From Gammaproteobacteria bacterium (GTDB lineage Bacteria; Pseudomonadota; Gammaproteobacteria; Steroidobacterales; Steroidobacteraceae), in the NCBI GenBank assembly GCA_020846815.1, contig JADLDF010000056.1:1-6871 (forward strand): a stretch of DNA of 6,871 nucleotides, written 5' to 3'. Below the pieces are notes generated by a model. That model was not told the DNA's origin. It saw nothing but the letters and a program-made list of their open reading frames with translations, and ran no database searches. A program made the position numbers and the translations under genes. Shown in pieces: positions 6,679-6,871 of the stretch; position 1 is the first letter of the stretch; each line of letters begins with the position of its first letter.

Positions 6679-6871
6679 ATGCTCAATCCACGCTTGATCG
6701 TGAGCATCGTGCGCAAGGGATGGGGAGATTCCGTCCTCGAGGCGACGATGAAGGCGGGGGCCCATGGCGGCACCGTGCTCTGCGGACGCGGCATCGGCCG
6801 CAACGAGCAGCAGCGGGTGTTCGGCATCCAGATCGAGCCCGAGAAGGAAGTCGTGCTCACCATGGTGCCGG
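6679..6871 (+). CDS. PII-like signalling protein (partial, C-terminus outside the window)
   Basis: Sixty-four codons from ATG 6679 to the window edge. The sequence begins MLNPRLIVSIVRKGWGDSVL, followed by EATMKAGAHGGTVLCGRGIG and FGIQIEPEKEVVLTMV. This is the N-terminal half of the PII fold: beta strand 1, helix 1, a strand with a Gly-rich turn, a T-loop and the next strand. Helix 1 and the AGAHGGTVL/GRGIG segment match PII-like proteins rather than GlnB/GlnK. The T-loop (about residues 37-52) has no Tyr at the usual uridylylation site, so regulation by GlnD is unlikely. PII proteins are cytosolic trimers that bind nucleotides and control transporters or enzymes. GGGAG (6667-6671) lies 7 bases upstream, and only 1 bp separates this gene from the DUF1538 stop. 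The second half of the protein, with its nucleotide-binding residues, is not visible. Confidence 0.87.
   Translation, partial: MLNPRLIVSIVRKGWGDSVLEATMKAGAHGGTVLCGRGIGRNEQQRVFGIQIEPEKEVVLTMVP

Overview
The window is GC-rich, coding-dense bacterial chromosome. The protein families suggest a high-GC Proteobacterium, most likely a gammaproteobacterium near the Xanthomonadales/Nevskiales/Steroidobacterales. These families are a DmdC/FadE-type acyl-CoA dehydrogenase, a DUF3187 protein, a DUF1993 protein and a DUF1538 pair with a PII-like gene. This placement rests on family distribution and base composition only. I see no mobile element, tRNA, rRNA or CRISPR array.

Left part (1-3436): a DUF1993 gene runs leftward and leaves the window at position 1. 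A LysR-type regulator diverges from it across about 209 bp, the classical arrangement for a LysR regulator and its target. The regulator is followed 40 bp later, on the same strand, by a complete acyl-CoA dehydrogenase of about 594 aa (fatty-acyl-CoA oxidation or a related substrate), which has its own good ribosome binding site.

Middle (3437-4248): the dehydrogenase converges with the remains of a DUF3187 gene on the minus strand. A GC-rich hairpin without a T-run lies between them. The DUF3187 gene keeps its signal peptide, its N-terminal domain and a short outer-membrane-like C-terminus. The two ends are in different reading frames with nothing between them, so it looks like a pseudogene made by an internal deletion. 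About 175-200 bp of non-coding DNA then separates it from the next, divergent operon.

Right part (4249-6871): four tightly packed plus-strand genes look like one operon. They are a Tat-signal aldo/keto reductase, two single-domain DUF1538 membrane proteins joined by a 4-bp ATGA overlap, and a PII-like signalling protein cut by the window edge after a 1-bp gap. The two membrane proteins align without gaps over their conserved motifs and are probably the two halves of one pseudo-symmetric transporter or channel. The PII-like protein is the likely cytosolic regulator of that transporter. This is the most interesting part of the window, because neither the substrate nor the effector can be read from the sequence.
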